A stretch of 39,778 bases of DNA from an uncultured Lachnospiraceae bacterium. Its GTDB lineage: Bacteria > Bacillota > Clostridia > Lachnospirales > Lachnospiraceae. Position 1 is the stretch's first letter; every line of letters starts with the position of its first letter. This document shows positions 7,765 through 17,117 of this stretch, in pieces. The stretch is from positions 1-39,778 of the forward strand of contig CALWLK010000089.1 in NCBI GenBank assembly GCA_944381505.1, given 5' to 3'. Below the pieces are notes generated by a model that made no database searches, was not told the DNA's origin, and saw nothing but the letters and a program-made list of their open reading frames with translations. A program made the position numbers and the translations under genes.

Positions 7765-8217
7765 ATGACTGCAGAAGTAAAAATCATCTTATCAATAGCA
7801 CTTATCTTAAGCATAGGAATACCCTTCGGAAGCTTCATAGCCGGAGAAAAGTCAAGAGGACGCTACAAGAGAGCCATGTTCCTGAATATAGTGATGTTCT
7901 TCGGCACCATGGCCACAGCCGTATTCATGATGGGCTCGGGCACGGCCTTCGGAGCCGAGGAGGCTCAGGTAGCGGAGGCTGCCGCTGAGACTGCTGCGGT
8001 TTCAGCAACAGGAATGGGGTATCTGTCGGCGGCTCTCGCCACAGGGCTGTCTTGTCTCGGCGGAGGAATAGCCGTATCATCGGCTGCCTCGGCGGCTCTG
8101 GGAGCCATATCGGAGGACGGCTCCATCCTCGGTAAATCCCTTATATTCGTCGGACTTGCGGAGGGCGTCTGCCTCTACGGACTCATCATCAGCTTTATGA
8201 TACTCGGACAGCTTTGA
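7765..8217 (+). CDS. ntpK: V-type ATP synthase subunit K, rotor ring proteolipid
   Basis: The protein has 150 residues and four predicted membrane helices (about 3-25, 37-61, 84-110 and 124-149), i.e. two fused hairpins. A single ion-binding carboxylate is visible in helix 4, Glu133 in LAEGVCLYGL; helix 2 has none. By hand alignment with the Enterococcus hirae sodium-pump K subunit, two sodium-ligand glutamines are replaced (GTQ becomes GTM at residue 49, GIAQG becomes GIAVS at residue 104), which hints at proton coupling. The loop between helices 2 and 3 is Ala/Glu-rich. AAGGAG lies upstream of the ATG. Confidence 0.93.
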   Translation: MTAEVKIILSIALILSIGIPFGSFIAGEKSRGRYKRAMFLNIVMFFGTMATAVFMMGSGTAFGAEEAQVAEAAAETAAVSATGMGYLSAALATGLSCLGGGIAVSSAASAALGAISEDGSILGKSLIFVGLAEGVCLYGLIISFMILGQL

Positions 8218-8252
8218 TATAAGACGGCAGTGGGGATTCAGGTGACAAAGAC

Positions 8253-8558
8253 ATGAAAATGTTTCTTATAAGCGACAATCAGGATACGCTTACAGGAATG
8301 AGGCTTGCAGGGGTGGAGGGCGTCCTTGCGGAGAGCAGGGAGGAGCTGAAGGAGCACCTTGAAGCGGCCTTTAAGGACAGGGATATAGGAATAGTCCTTT
8401 TGAATGAGAAGTTTTCGGAGAGATATCCCGATATAGTTAACGCGGCAAAGATGAACAAAAATGCGTTGGTTATAGAGATACCGGACAGGCACGGCACAGG
8501 CCGAAGGCCTGACTTCATAACATCTTACATAAGTGAGGCTATAGGAGTGAAGCTATGA
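8253..8558 (+). CDS. ntpG: V-type ATP synthase subunit F (NtpG), central shaft
   Basis: This small Rossmann-like protein has 101 residues, matching the V-ATPase F subunit: MKMFLISDNQDTLTGMRLAG at the N-terminus, DIGIVLLNEKFSERY in the middle, and a helical tail containing ISEAIG. It binds subunit D in the rotating shaft. An internal ATG two codons later is a possible alternative start; the upstream AGGTG site is somewhat distant. The stop overlaps subunit E (ATGA). Confidence 0.85.
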   Translation: MKMFLISDNQDTLTGMRLAGVEGVLAESREELKEHLEAAFKDRDIGIVLLNEKFSERYPDIVNAAKMNKNALVIEIPDRHGTGRRPDFITSYISEAIGVKL

Positions 8559-9130
8559 CGACAGAGGAAAAATTAAAGCGATTCAGAGAGCTTTGCATAG
8601 AGGACGAGAAGAAGAGAGTGAACAAGGTGCTCGGAGAGTATGAGGAGGGCCTTTTAAAGAGCTTTGAGGAGCACAAAAAGGACGCTCTCAGGAGACAGGA
8701 GGAGGAACTGTCCGAGGAGCGGGAGAAGGCTCTGAGAGATATGAGGAGCGAGATCTCCGACAGGCTTCAGGACCTTAAGAAGAAAGCGGGAGCGAGGAAT
8801 GAGGAGCTGAAGGAGAAGCTTTTTTCAGAGGTAAAAGAAAGGCTTGGGGCCTTCAGAAAGACCGATGCCTACGCAAAGCTTTTGGAGAGAGAGCTTAAGG
8901 AGATAGAGGAGGCCGCAGGCGGCGAGAGCTGCGAACTGTTTTTTGACTGCGATGAGGATCCGGAACTCAGGTCCCGCATGGAGGCGGGGCTCCCCGAAAA
9001 CCTTAGAGTCAGGGTAAGCGCCGAGAGTTTCCTCGGAGGGACCATGGCTGTAATAAGCTCAAAAAATATCGTTATAGACAATTCCTTTCTCACAAAGCTC
9101 ATTAGGGAGAAAAACGGATTCAGCTTTTAG
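8555..9130 (+). CDS. ntpE: V-type ATP synthase subunit E, peripheral stalk
   Basis: The protein has 191 residues. The first 110 are a long charged helix typical of the stalk E subunit, followed by a compact alpha/beta C-terminal domain ending VISSKNIVIDNSFLTKLI, the usual E-family end. It pairs with the H/G-like subunit and anchors the A3B3 head. The start overlaps the stop of subunit F. Confidence 0.88.
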   Translation: MTTEEKLKRFRELCIEDEKKRVNKVLGEYEEGLLKSFEEHKKDALRRQEEELSEEREKALRDMRSEISDRLQDLKKKAGARNEELKEKLFSEVKERLGAFRKTDAYAKLLERELKEIEEAAGGESCELFFDCDEDPELRSRMEAGLPENLRVRVSAESFLGGTMAVISSKNIVIDNSFLTKLIREKNGFSF

Positions 9131-9147
9131 CGGGAGATTTTTAGGAC

Positions 9148-10959
9148 ATGAACATCAATGCTTTGGATTTGATATTGAGATCTGACAGAGACAGAGTCTG
9201 CGAGGGAGAGATCTACAGTATAAACGGGCCGGTGGTGACCATATTGGGAAATCCCGGCTTCAAAATGAACGAGATGGTCTATGTGGGAGATCTGAGGCTC
9301 GTCGGAGAGGTCATAGGCCTGGACTCGGAGAAGACCACCATAGAGGTCTACGAGGAGACCTCGGGCATGCGCCCGGGGGAGAAGGTGACAGGCTCGGGAG
9401 ACCCTGTATCCTGCGTCCTTGCTCCGGGGATAATAGGAAACATATTCGACGGCATAGAGCGGCCCCTCAACCTTATCAGGGAGAAGGAGGGAGCCTACAT
9501 AGGAAAGGGCGTGAGCGTCCCCTCCCTGCCGGAGGATAAGCTTTGGGAGACCCATGTGACTGTAAAGCCCGGGGACAGGCTCTCCGGCGGTAGCATCATA
9601 GCCGAGGTGAGGGAGACTGCGGCCATAGTCCACAAGGTAATGCTTCCTCCGGGCGTCGAGGGGACCGTGAAGGAGGCGGCCCCTGACGGAAGCTATACCA
9701 TAAAAGATAAGCTCATAGGCCTTGAGATGTCCTCCGGAGAAATCAAGGACATCACCATGTGTCAGAGGTGGCCCATAAGGATCCCCAGGCCTGTGGGGAA
9801 CAGATATTCACCCTCCATGCCCCTGATTACGGGCCAGAGGGTCATAGACACCCTCTTTCCCATAGCAAAGGGGGGAACAGCGGCCATACCGGGAGGCTTC
9901 GGAACGGGAAAGACTATGACCCAGCACCAGATCGCAAAGTGGTCCGATGCGGATATAATCATATACATAGGCTGCGGCGAGCGAGGAAACGAGATGACTC
10001 AGGTCTTGGAGGAGTTCACGGAGCTCATAGACCCCAAGACGGGAAATCCCCTCATGGACAGGACGGTGCTCATAGCCAACACCTCAAATATGCCTGTGGC
10101 GGCCAGAGAGGCGAGCCTCTACTCAGGGCTTACCTTGGCCGAGTATTACAGGGACATGGGCTATCACGTGGCCATAATGGCGGATTCCACCTCCAGATGG
10201 GCCGAGGCCTTAAGGGAGCTCTCGGGAAGGCTTGAGGAGATGCCTGCCGAGGAGGGGTATCCCGCTTATCTCGCCTCAAGGCTGGCAAAATTCTATGAGA
10301 GGGCGGGATTTGTGCGCAATTTAAACGGCACGGAGGGCTCCGTGTCCATAATAGGCGCCGTATCTCCCCAGGGAGGAGATTTCTCGGAGCCTGTGACTCA
10401 GAATACAAAGCGATTCGTAAGGAGCTTCTGGGGCCTGGACAAGTCCCTCGCCTACGAGAGGCATTACCCGGCAATACAGTGGCTCACATCCTACTCCGAG
10501 TACACGAAGGATCTTGCGCCCTGGTATTCTCAGCATGTTGACAAGAGATTTATGGACTGCAGGAACCGGCTCTATTTTATCCTCACTCAGGAGAGCAAGC
10601 TCATGGACATAGTAAAGCTCATAGGCGCCGACGTGCTTCCTGATGACCAGAAGCTCACGCTTCTTATAGCCAAGGTGATAAGGCTGGGATTCCTTCAGCA
10701 GAATGCCTTCCACAAGGAGGACACCTGCGTTCCCCTTGCAAAGCAGTTTAAGATGATGGAGCTAATACTCTATCTGAACCAAAAGTGCAGGAGCCTTGTG
10801 TCCATGGGAATGCCGGTATCCGTCCTTGAGAAGTATGACATATTCGACAGGATAATAAACATAAAGTACGATCTTCCCAATGATAAGCTCGAGCTGTTTG
10901 ACGACTACAGAGCCGATGTGGACAGCTTTTACGAAGACGTGCTTGAGAAAAACGGTTAA
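9148..10959 (+). CDS. ntpA: V-type ATP synthase catalytic subunit A
   Basis: At 603 residues this is the catalytic ATPase subunit, with the family's characteristic non-homologous bulge domain (about 125-200). The Walker A loop is GGFGTGKT (249-256), and GCGERGNEM carries the catalytic glutamate near residue 278. The Ser/Arg-rich [16 protein letters not shown] region and [12 protein letters not shown] are also intact. The family's usual P-loop reads GPFGSGKT, so Gly replaces Pro here. The N-terminus has about 18 residues ([18 protein letters not shown]) before the normal beginning of the first barrel. The start could therefore be slightly downstream, although a short AGGA precedes this ATG. 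Confidence 0.96.
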   Translation: MNINALDLILRSDRDRVCEGEIYSINGPVVTILGNPGFKMNEMVYVGDLRLVGEVIGLDSEKTTIEVYEETSGMRPGEKVTGSGDPVSCVLAPGIIGNIFDGIERPLNLIREKEGAYIGKGVSVPSLPEDKLWETHVTVKPGDRLSGGSIIAEVRETAAIVHKVMLPPGVEGTVKEAAPDGSYTIKDKLIGLEMSSGEIKDITMCQRWPIRIPRPVGNRYSPSMPLITGQRVIDTLFPIAKGGTAAIPGGFGTGKTMTQHQIAKWSDADIIIYIGCGERGNEMTQVLEEFTELIDPKTGNPLMDRTVLIANTSNMPVAAREASLYSGLTLAEYYRDMGYHVAIMADSTSRWAEALRELSGRLEEMPAEEGYPAYLASRLAKFYERAGFVRNLNGTEGSVSIIGAVSPQGGDFSEPVTQNTKRFVRSFWGLDKSLAYERHYPAIQWLTSYSEYTKDLAPWYSQHVDKRFMDCRNRLYFILTQESKLMDIVKLIGADVLPDDQKLTLLIAKVIRLGFLQQNAFHKEDTCVPLAKQFKMMELILYLNQKCRSLVSMGMPVSVLEKYDIFDRIINIKYDLPNDKLELFDDYRADVDSFYEDVLEKNG

Positions 10960-10973
10960 GGAGGAAGAGGATA

Positions 10974-12356
10974 ATGATAGAATATCTCGGACTTAAGAGC
11001 ATAAACGGTCCTCTGGTTATCCTTGAAGGAATAAAAGACGCGGTGTTCGACGAGCTGGTGGAATTTGACACAGACACCGGAAGAAGGCTGGGAAAGATAA
11101 TAGAGCTCAGCCGGGACAGGGCTGTGATACAGGTCTTTGAGGGCACCGAGAACATGACTCTTGGAGGCACCCACACCAGGCTTACGGGAAAGCCCATGGA
11201 GGTGGGGGTATCCGAGGCCATGCTTGGACGCACCATGAACGGCATAGGAGAGCCCATAGACGGAATGGGGGATATCACTGCCGAAAAGAGCCTTGACATA
11301 AACGGGAAACCCTTGAATCCCGTCTCAAGAGAATACCCCCGAAATTATATAAGGACAGGGATATCTGTGATAGACGGCCTTGTGACTCTCATAAGGGGCC
11401 AGAAGCTGCCCATATTTTCAGGTAACGGCCTGCCCCACGACATGCTTGCCGCTCAGATAGTCACCCAGTCGTCTCTCGGAGACAACAAGGGGGAGGATAA
11501 ATTTGCAATAGTCTTTGCCGCCATGGGAGTCACCCACGACGTGGCAAACTATTTCAAGAGGACCTTTTCGGAGAGCGGAGCCGCAGAGCATGTGGCTATG
11601 TTCGTGAATCTGGCGGACGACCCGGTGGTGGAGAGGCTCATAACCCCCAAGGTGGCACTTACTCTTGCGGAGTATCTTGCCTTTGAGAAGAGCATGCATA
11701 TATTGGTGGTGCTCACGGACATGACCTCCTACTGTGAGGCCATGAGAGAGGTGTCCTCCTCAAAGGGAGAGATACCCTCGAGAAAGGGATACCCCGGATA
11801 TATGTATTCGGATCTCGCCTCCATATATGAGAGAGCGGGCATAGTGAAGGGAGTGAACGGCTCTGTGACTCAGATACCTATACTCTCAATGCCTAACGAC
11901 GACATAACCCATCCCATCCCGGATCTGACGGGATATATAACAGAGGGGCAGATAGTCCTTGACAGGACATTGAACGGAAAGTCCGTATATCCCCCGGTAA
12001 GCGTCCTTCCCTCCCTGTCGAGACTCATGAAGGACGGCATAGGAGAGGGCTTCACAAGGGAGGATCATCAGGACGTGGCAAACCAGCTTTTTTCCAGCTA
12101 CGCCCATGCCGAGGAGGCGAGAAACCTGGCGGCAGTAATAGGCGAGGAGGAGATCTCCGACCTTGACAAGGCATACCTTAAATTCGGAGACGAATTTGAG
12201 AGGCGCTTCATAGGGCAGGCTCCCTCGGACAACAGGACCATATCAAAGACATTGGATCTGGGATGGGAGCTTCTGGGACTCCTCCCGAGAGGAGAGCTGG
12301 ACAGGATAGACACAAAGCTTCTTGACAAGTATTACAGGGCGGCAAAGGAGAACTAA
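10974..12356 (+). CDS. ntpB: V-type ATP synthase regulatory subunit B
   Basis: These 460 residues are the non-catalytic partner of subunit A in the A3B3 hexamer. As expected it lacks a P-loop, having [16 protein letters not shown] where the Walker A would be. It retains the nucleotide-pocket segments [19 protein letters not shown] and [18 protein letters not shown]. The start follows AAGGAGG, 14 bases after the end of subunit A. Confidence 0.96.
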   Translation: MIEYLGLKSINGPLVILEGIKDAVFDELVEFDTDTGRRLGKIIELSRDRAVIQVFEGTENMTLGGTHTRLTGKPMEVGVSEAMLGRTMNGIGEPIDGMGDITAEKSLDINGKPLNPVSREYPRNYIRTGISVIDGLVTLIRGQKLPIFSGNGLPHDMLAAQIVTQSSLGDNKGEDKFAIVFAAMGVTHDVANYFKRTFSESGAAEHVAMFVNLADDPVVERLITPKVALTLAEYLAFEKSMHILVVLTDMTSYCEAMREVSSSKGEIPSRKGYPGYMYSDLASIYERAGIVKGVNGSVTQIPILSMPNDDITHPIPDLTGYITEGQIVLDRTLNGKSVYPPVSVLPSLSRLMKDGIGEGFTREDHQDVANQLFSSYAHAEEARNLAAVIGEEEISDLDKAYLKFGDEFERRFIGQAPSDNRTISKTLDLGWELLGLLPRGELDRIDTKLLDKYYRAAKEN

Positions 12357-12380
12357 GCTCATAAGCCGCCACAAAGGAAA

Positions 12381-13007
12381 GTGAGCGAAATGAATCTCAA
12401 CACCTTTCCCACAAAGGGAAACCTTATATTATGCAAAAATTCCTTGGCTCTCGCAAAGCAGGGCTACAGTCTTATGGACAAAAAGAGGAACGTCCTCATA
12501 AGAGAGCTGACGGAGCTCATAAACGAGGCCAAGGGAATACAGTCGGAGATAGACAGCACCTTCTCAGAGGCCTACAAGGCCCTGCAGAAGGCCAACGTGG
12601 ATCACGGGATAAGCAATGTTCAGGATCTGGCAAAGACCATACCTGTGGAGACCGGAATAAAGGTCAAGTACAGGAGCATCATGGGAACCGACATACCTCT
12701 GGTCGAGTATGAAAAAAAGCCTGTAAAGCTCACCTACTCCCTGTATGAGACAAGGGAATCTCTGGACAGGGCAAGAGTACAATTCGAGAAGGTGAAGGAG
12801 CTGACACTGAAGCTTTCCATGGTGGAAAATTCCGCCTACAGACTGGCCTCCAATATCAGAAAAACACAAAAGAGGGCAAACGCCCTCAAAAACATAACCA
12901 TACCCATGTATGAAAAGCTGGTGAAGGACATCGGAAACGCCTTGGAGGAGAAGGAGAGGGAGGAATTCACGAGGCTTAAAGTCATAAAAGAGCGGGCGGT
13001 GGAATAG
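12381..13007 (+). CDS. ntpD: V-type ATP synthase subunit D, central rotor shaft
   Basis: The 208 residues form two long antiparallel coiled-coil helices. They show the family start region (MNLNTFPTKGNLILCKNSLA) and the end region NALKNITIPMYEKLVKDI. This is the shaft that turns inside A3B3. A GTG start is given; an ATG three codons later is an alternative, and AAAGGA fits both roughly. It is the last gene of the operon. No clear terminator is seen in the 12-base gap to the convergent gene. Confidence 0.93.
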   Translation: MSEMNLNTFPTKGNLILCKNSLALAKQGYSLMDKKRNVLIRELTELINEAKGIQSEIDSTFSEAYKALQKANVDHGISNVQDLAKTIPVETGIKVKYRSIMGTDIPLVEYEKKPVKLTYSLYETRESLDRARVQFEKVKELTLKLSMVENSAYRLASNIRKTQKRANALKNITIPMYEKLVKDIGNALEEKEREEFTRLKVIKERAVE

Positions 13008-13019
13008 GCGGTATAGATA

Positions 13020-14105
13020 TTACCTGTTCTCCCCAAGTTTTTTAATGGCTTCTTCGAGACTTATATTCTCATCCGAATCGAGTATCCCCTTAAGCTTTCC
13101 AAGCTTGAGAAGGCTCAAGTTTTCGGAGCCCAAAACAGGCCCGTAACAGGAACGGAAAGAGTTGTCTCTGTCTTCCATGTTTTTTTGAAGCTCCTCGGCC
13201 TTTGAGGAGTTTTCCGCTATCTTTGCTTCAAGCTCTGAGATGGAGCCCTGAGTCCTTTCGGTTATCTCCTTTGTAAGCTCCTCCGCCGTCGCCTCGTCGA
13301 AGTTGTCCAAAGCCTTTTTCTTCTCCTCATTCACGGCGGCAAGTCCGTCCTCCGCCGTCTTTATCCTGTCCTCAAATTCGGCAAGGTCGTATTTCCCCTC
13401 GTCCGGATCCTTTCTTATGCCCTTCGCGATATTTCTCATGCGCTTGTTGTTTGCGTTTATCTGATCCCTGAAAGCCCTTCCCTCCTTAAAGACCTCCGGA
13501 GACTTGTGCCTTGTGGAATTTGCTATGGCAATATAGGCTCCTCCGAATATGAGTATGAGAAGGAGATAAAACAGGGCGAATAAAAGGAGCCCTATGTCAG
13601 GCTTTATGAGTATCACGAGGAAGGGGAGGAGTATGAAGATCACGGCAAAGGCAAGGGCGCAAAGGAAATATTCCTTTATGCCTTTTGGCATAAAGAGGGT
13701 GTAGTAGAGAGAGCTCTTTGCCGCCTTGGGGATGTGGTTCTCCCTGAAGAACTCTGAAAATTGTCTCTTGAGTTCGTCGTTCTCCCTCCTCAAAAAGGAG
13801 GTGTCCGAGCTTATCCTTTCCTTTACCTTCTTTTCTTTGGCTTTGGCCTTCGCCGTCTTCTCCTGAGCGAGCTTTTTCTTCTCCTTTGAGATCTTTAAGT
13901 CAAAATCCCGCACGATCTCACGCCGCCTTGAAGAGACGGTGTTCTTTATCTCCCTGTCTCTCGACTTTATGGCGGAGGACAGCTCCCGAGACAGTTCCTC
14001 GGAGAGCTTCTTGAGCTCCGAAAGCTCCGATGCGTTCTTTTCAAGCTCCTCGGCCGCAGAGACAGCCTGTGAAATATATTCCTTTTTGTTTTCAGGGCCT
14101 TCCAT
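13020..14105 (-). CDS. Uncharacterised coiled-coil membrane protein
   Basis: The 361 residues are not a family I recognise. Residues 1-125 are a long, highly charged coiled coil (many Glu/Lys heptads). Two to three hydrophobic segments follow at about 150-195 (YFLCALAFAVIFILLPFLVI and LLLFALFYLLLILIFGGAYI), forming a hairpin that would leave both ends on the same side. A second coiled coil covers about 235-320. The C-terminus ends in SLEEAIKKLGENR. There is no signal peptide or catalytic motif. It is convergent with the V-ATPase operon and divergent from the next small gene. A structural or membrane-organising role is only a guess. Confidence 0.65.
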   Translation of the reverse strand: MEGPENKKEYISQAVSAAEELEKNASELSELKKLSEELSRELSSAIKSRDREIKNTVSSRRREIVRDFDLKISKEKKKLAQEKTAKAKAKEKKVKERISSDTSFLRRENDELKRQFSEFFRENHIPKAAKSSLYYTLFMPKGIKEYFLCALAFAVIFILLPFLVILIKPDIGLLLFALFYLLLILIFGGAYIAIANSTRHKSPEVFKEGRAFRDQINANNKRMRNIAKGIRKDPDEGKYDLAEFEDRIKTAEDGLAAVNEEKKKALDNFDEATAEELTKEITERTQGSISELEAKIAENSSKAEELQKNMEDRDNSFRSCYGPVLGSENLSLLKLGKLKGILDSDENISLEEAIKKLGENR

Positions 14106-14177
14106 AATTTTTCCTCCCGAAAGGATGTGTGGTTAAGTATAAACATGCATGAATATCTTACAGAAGGATTATAACAT

Positions 14178-14492
14178 TTGGCGCAGGTCTTTACAATTGC
14201 CGCCTCGGACAATATACTTAAAAATATGTTTAGACTCGGCGGAATAATAAAAAAGGACAACAGAATAATAGCGGAGGCGGTGGCGACCGACGGCTGCGAG
14301 ACAAAGAGCAGGACGAAAAAGGTGCTGGACTGCCTGAATGAGATATGTATGGAGCTGAACCTTCAGGTGCCCATATGGCTGGACTCTCAGATAAGGGAAT
14401 TTCAGAGGAGCTCCCGCACGAGCTTCGGCAGGGACAGCTTTATCGAGGCGACGGATTTTGATTTCCTTGAAATACAGGTCCTTGAGGAATGA
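14178..14492 (+). CDS. Conserved small protein of unknown function
   Basis: A 104-residue protein begins with TTG (AGAAGG lies upstream). The pattern, an N-terminal strand (QVFTIAASDNIL), a central helix and the end EATDFDFLEIQVLEE, resembles a small uncharacterised family I associate with Lachnospiraceae. There are no membrane segments or known catalytic motifs. It lies directly upstream of asnS, whose promoter overlaps its stop. Confidence 0.65.
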   Translation: MAQVFTIAASDNILKNMFRLGGIIKKDNRIIAEAVATDGCETKSRTKKVLDCLNEICMELNLQVPIWLDSQIREFQRSSRTSFGRDSFIEATDFDFLEIQVLEE

Positions 14493-14517
14493 CAAAATTA
14501 AAAGCTTATGCTATAAT
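14489..14517 (+). promoter_or_regulatory. Promoter for asnS
   Basis: ATGACA and consensus TATAAT are separated by 17 bp. The -35 box overlaps the stop codon of the preceding small gene. Confidence 0.65.
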
Positions 14518-14521
14518 TTTT

Positions 14522-14571
14522 AGCTGAATATTCAGCTGAAGGAAAAACGGCTCCGTAAACCGGGAGAGCCG
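14522..14571 (+). promoter_or_regulatory. Two small hairpins in the asnS leader
   Basis: A perfect 16-bp palindrome AGCTGAATATTCAGCT sits at 14522-14537, close to the predicted transcription start. It is followed by a 6-bp stem CGGCTC/GAGCCG (14548-14571). The leader is too short for a T-box and has no T-box motif. The palindrome could be an operator. Confidence 0.5.
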
Positions 14572-14590
14572 CAGAAGATAAGGAGGAATT

Positions 14591-15982
14591 ATGGAAAAAC
14601 TCGTTACGGTCAGAGAAATATTTGAGGACAGAGATAAATATCTTGACAAGGAGCTGGAGATAGGCGGCTGGGTCAGAAGCGTCAGAGCTTCAAAGAGCTT
14701 CGGCTTCATAGTCGTAAACGACGGCTCGTATTTTGACACCATTCAGGTGGTATATCACGACGGAATGGAGAACTTTTCCGAGGTATCAAAGCTCAACGTG
14801 GGCTCCGCCGTCATAGTAAAGGGAAAGCTCGTCGCCACTCCGGAGGCGAAGCAGCCCTTTGAGATACAGGCCGATAAGGTGATTATCGAGGGAGCCTCCT
14901 CTCCCGACTATCCTCTTCAGAAGAAGAGGCATACTCTGGAGTACCTTAGGACCATGCCCCATTTGAGGCCCAGGACAAATACCTTCCAGGCCGTGTTCCG
15001 TGTGCGCTCCATACTGGCCTTTGCCATACACGAGTTCTTTCAGGAGAGAGGCTTCATATATGTGCACACTCCGCTGATAACGGCGTCGGACTGCGAGGGA
15101 GCGGGAGAGATGTTTCAGGTGACCACCTTGGACCTTGACAGGGTGGGAGAGTCCGGAAAGGCCCCGGATTACTCAAAGGATTTCTTCGGAAAGCCCACCT
15201 TCCTCACTGTGAGCGGACAGCTCGACGTGGAGAATTTCGCAATGGCCTTCAGAAATGTTTATACCTTCGGTCCTACCTTCAGGGCGGAGAATTCCAACAC
15301 TCCCAGACACGCCGCGGAGTTCTGGATGATAGAGCCGGAGATGGCGTTTGCGGATCTCGACGACATCATAGAGGTCGAGGAGGCCATGATAAAGTACATA
15401 ATAAGATATGTCCTTGAGAACGCTCCCGAAGAGATGGAGTTCTTCAACAGCTTCATTGACAAGGGCCTCAAGGAGAGACTTGAGCATATACTCAATTCCG
15501 ACTTCGGAAGGATAAGCTACACGGAGGCCGTTGATATCTTAAAGGAGCACAACGACAGGTTCTCCTACAAGGTGGAGTGGGGCTGCGAACTTCAGACGGA
15601 GCACGAGAGATTCCTCACAGAGGAGATCTTTAAAAAGCCCGTGTTCGTCACAGACTACCCCAAGGATATAAAAGCCTTTTACATGAAGCTGAACGAGGAC
15701 AAAAAGACTGTGGCTGCCGTGGACTGCCTCGTCCCCGGAGTGGGAGAGATAATGGGAGGAAGCCAGAGGGAGGATGATTATGAGCTTCTCTTAAAGAGGA
15801 TGGAGGAGCTTGGCCTTGACGCCGAGGCCTACAGCAACTACCTTGACTTGAGAAAGTTCGGCTCCGTCAGACACTCGGGCTTCGGCCTCGGATTCGAGAG
15901 AGCCGTAATGTATATAACCGGAATGCAAAACATCAGGGATGTGCTTCCTTTCCCCAGAACAGCGGGAGCCTGCGAGATATAA
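14591..15982 (+). CDS. asnS: Asparagine--tRNA ligase
   Basis: This class IIb aminoacyl-tRNA synthetase charges tRNA-Asn. The N-terminal OB-fold anticodon-binding domain (about 15-105: [20 protein letters not shown]) is followed by the catalytic domain. Class II motif 2 is visible at [19 protein letters not shown] and motif 3 at [16 protein letters not shown]. The length of 463 residues is standard. The Asn-type rather than Asp-type identity follows from [15 protein letters not shown] and overall similarity. The start follows AAGGAGG. Confidence 0.95.
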   Translation: MEKLVTVREIFEDRDKYLDKELEIGGWVRSVRASKSFGFIVVNDGSYFDTIQVVYHDGMENFSEVSKLNVGSAVIVKGKLVATPEAKQPFEIQADKVIIEGASSPDYPLQKKRHTLEYLRTMPHLRPRTNTFQAVFRVRSILAFAIHEFFQERGFIYVHTPLITASDCEGAGEMFQVTTLDLDRVGESGKAPDYSKDFFGKPTFLTVSGQLDVENFAMAFRNVYTFGPTFRAENSNTPRHAAEFWMIEPEMAFADLDDIIEVEEAMIKYIIRYVLENAPEEMEFFNSFIDKGLKERLEHILNSDFGRISYTEAVDILKEHNDRFSYKVEWGCELQTEHERFLTEEIFKKPVFVTDYPKDIKAFYMKLNEDKKTVAAVDCLVPGVGEIMGGSQREDDYELLLKRMEELGLDAEAYSNYLDLRKFGSVRHSGFGLGFERAVMYITGMQNIRDVLPFPRTAGACEI

Positions 15983-16010
15983 AATATCGGATCACCGAAG
16001 GGAATCCAAG

Positions 16011-17117
16011 ATGAGATTTATACATATAAGCGATGTAAACATAGGCGCGGATCCTGACAGCGACAAGAGCTGGGGCAAGGAGAGAGCGGGAGATTTTAAG
16101 GAAACTTTAGAGAGGGTTGTGGATAGAGCGAAGGAGATTGATTGCGATCTCCTTCTTATATCCGGCAACCTTTTTTGTCATCAGCCGGTGACCTCGGAGC
16201 TTTCCGAGATAAACCTTCTCTTTTCGCGGATACCCGCCACACAAATAGTCATAACCGCCGGGAGCAGGGACAGGCTCAGAAGGAACTCCTCTGTAAGGAA
16301 TTTTAAGTGGAGCAATAACGTGCACTACGCCCTGTCCGACGGACACGACAGCATAAAGCTTCCCGCGCTTCACACAGTGGTCTACGCCCTTTCCCTCTCC
16401 GACAAAAAGACGGATATAGGCTCCGAGCTTTTAAAGATAAAAGAGGAGGCAAAGGAAGAGAAGGATTACGTGAGTATCCTTGTCATGGGTGAGGACAAAA
16501 GGCACGGCAGCTCGCCTGCACCGGAGGAGCCGGAGGAGAGCCTTTGGGACTCGGAGCTCACCTATTGCGCTCTCGGAGGAAAAGGGGAGCACACGGAGCC
16601 CGGGAGGATGAAATGTGCTTACCCCGGATACCTCTCTCCTTTAGGCATGGAAAATCCCGGAGATCACGGAATGCTTACAGGAGATATAAGCATAGCCTCA
16701 AAGCGGATACTGAGTCTGGAGTTTGTCAAGATGTCGAGAGTTTCCTACATACCGATACGCATAGAGATAAACGAGGGAGTGGGGAATGCCGAGCTGATGC
16801 GCACCGTTGAAAACGAGATAAAGAGGCGCGGCGAGGAAAACATATATAAGCTGAGGATAACCGGGAAGAGGAATCCCGAGACAGAGTTCGATCTCTCACC
16901 TCTCAAAAAGACCGGAAGGATAGAGGATATAGTGGATGAGACGGAGCCCGAGTACGATTTCTCAAAGCTCTTCGAGGAGCATACCGACGATATAATAGGC
17001 TTTTATATAGGCTCTGTGATGAAGGACTCCGAGGAGGAGCCTCAGAGATTGGAGAAAAAGGCAATGTACTATGCGGTGGACGCCCTTTTGGCCACAGAGA
17101 GGAGGTCAGAAAGGTGA
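16011..17117 (+). CDS. YhaO/SbcD-like metallophosphoesterase homologue with degenerate active site
   Basis: The real start is ATG 16011 (MRFIHISDVNIGADPDSD), since the in-frame codons upstream lie inside asnS. The 368-residue protein has the layout of a YhaO/SbcD-type DNA exonuclease subunit, and it is followed with GTGA overlap by a YhaN/SbcC-like ATPase. The metal-binding motifs are broken. DxH is D8-V-N10. GDLF is G52-N53-LFC. GNHD is G84-S-R-D87. The AHG histidine segment reads ILVMGED, and GHIH is replaced by GGKGEH. Asp8 and Asp87 remain. I infer that nuclease activity is lost or strongly changed and that the protein acts as a structural partner of the ATPase. Confidence 0.78.
   Translation: MRFIHISDVNIGADPDSDKSWGKERAGDFKETLERVVDRAKEIDCDLLLISGNLFCHQPVTSELSEINLLFSRIPATQIVITAGSRDRLRRNSSVRNFKWSNNVHYALSDGHDSIKLPALHTVVYALSLSDKKTDIGSELLKIKEEAKEEKDYVSILVMGEDKRHGSSPAPEEPEESLWDSELTYCALGGKGEHTEPGRMKCAYPGYLSPLGMENPGDHGMLTGDISIASKRILSLEFVKMSRVSYIPIRIEINEGVGNAELMRTVENEIKRRGEENIYKLRITGKRNPETEFDLSPLKKTGRIEDIVDETEPEYDFSKLFEEHTDDIIGFYIGSVMKDSEEEPQRLEKKAMYYAVDALLATERRSER

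Noticed and set aside
14493..14590. Possible T-box leader before asnS.
   Set aside because: The leader is under 80 bases and has no T-box core sequence or terminator/antiterminator pair.
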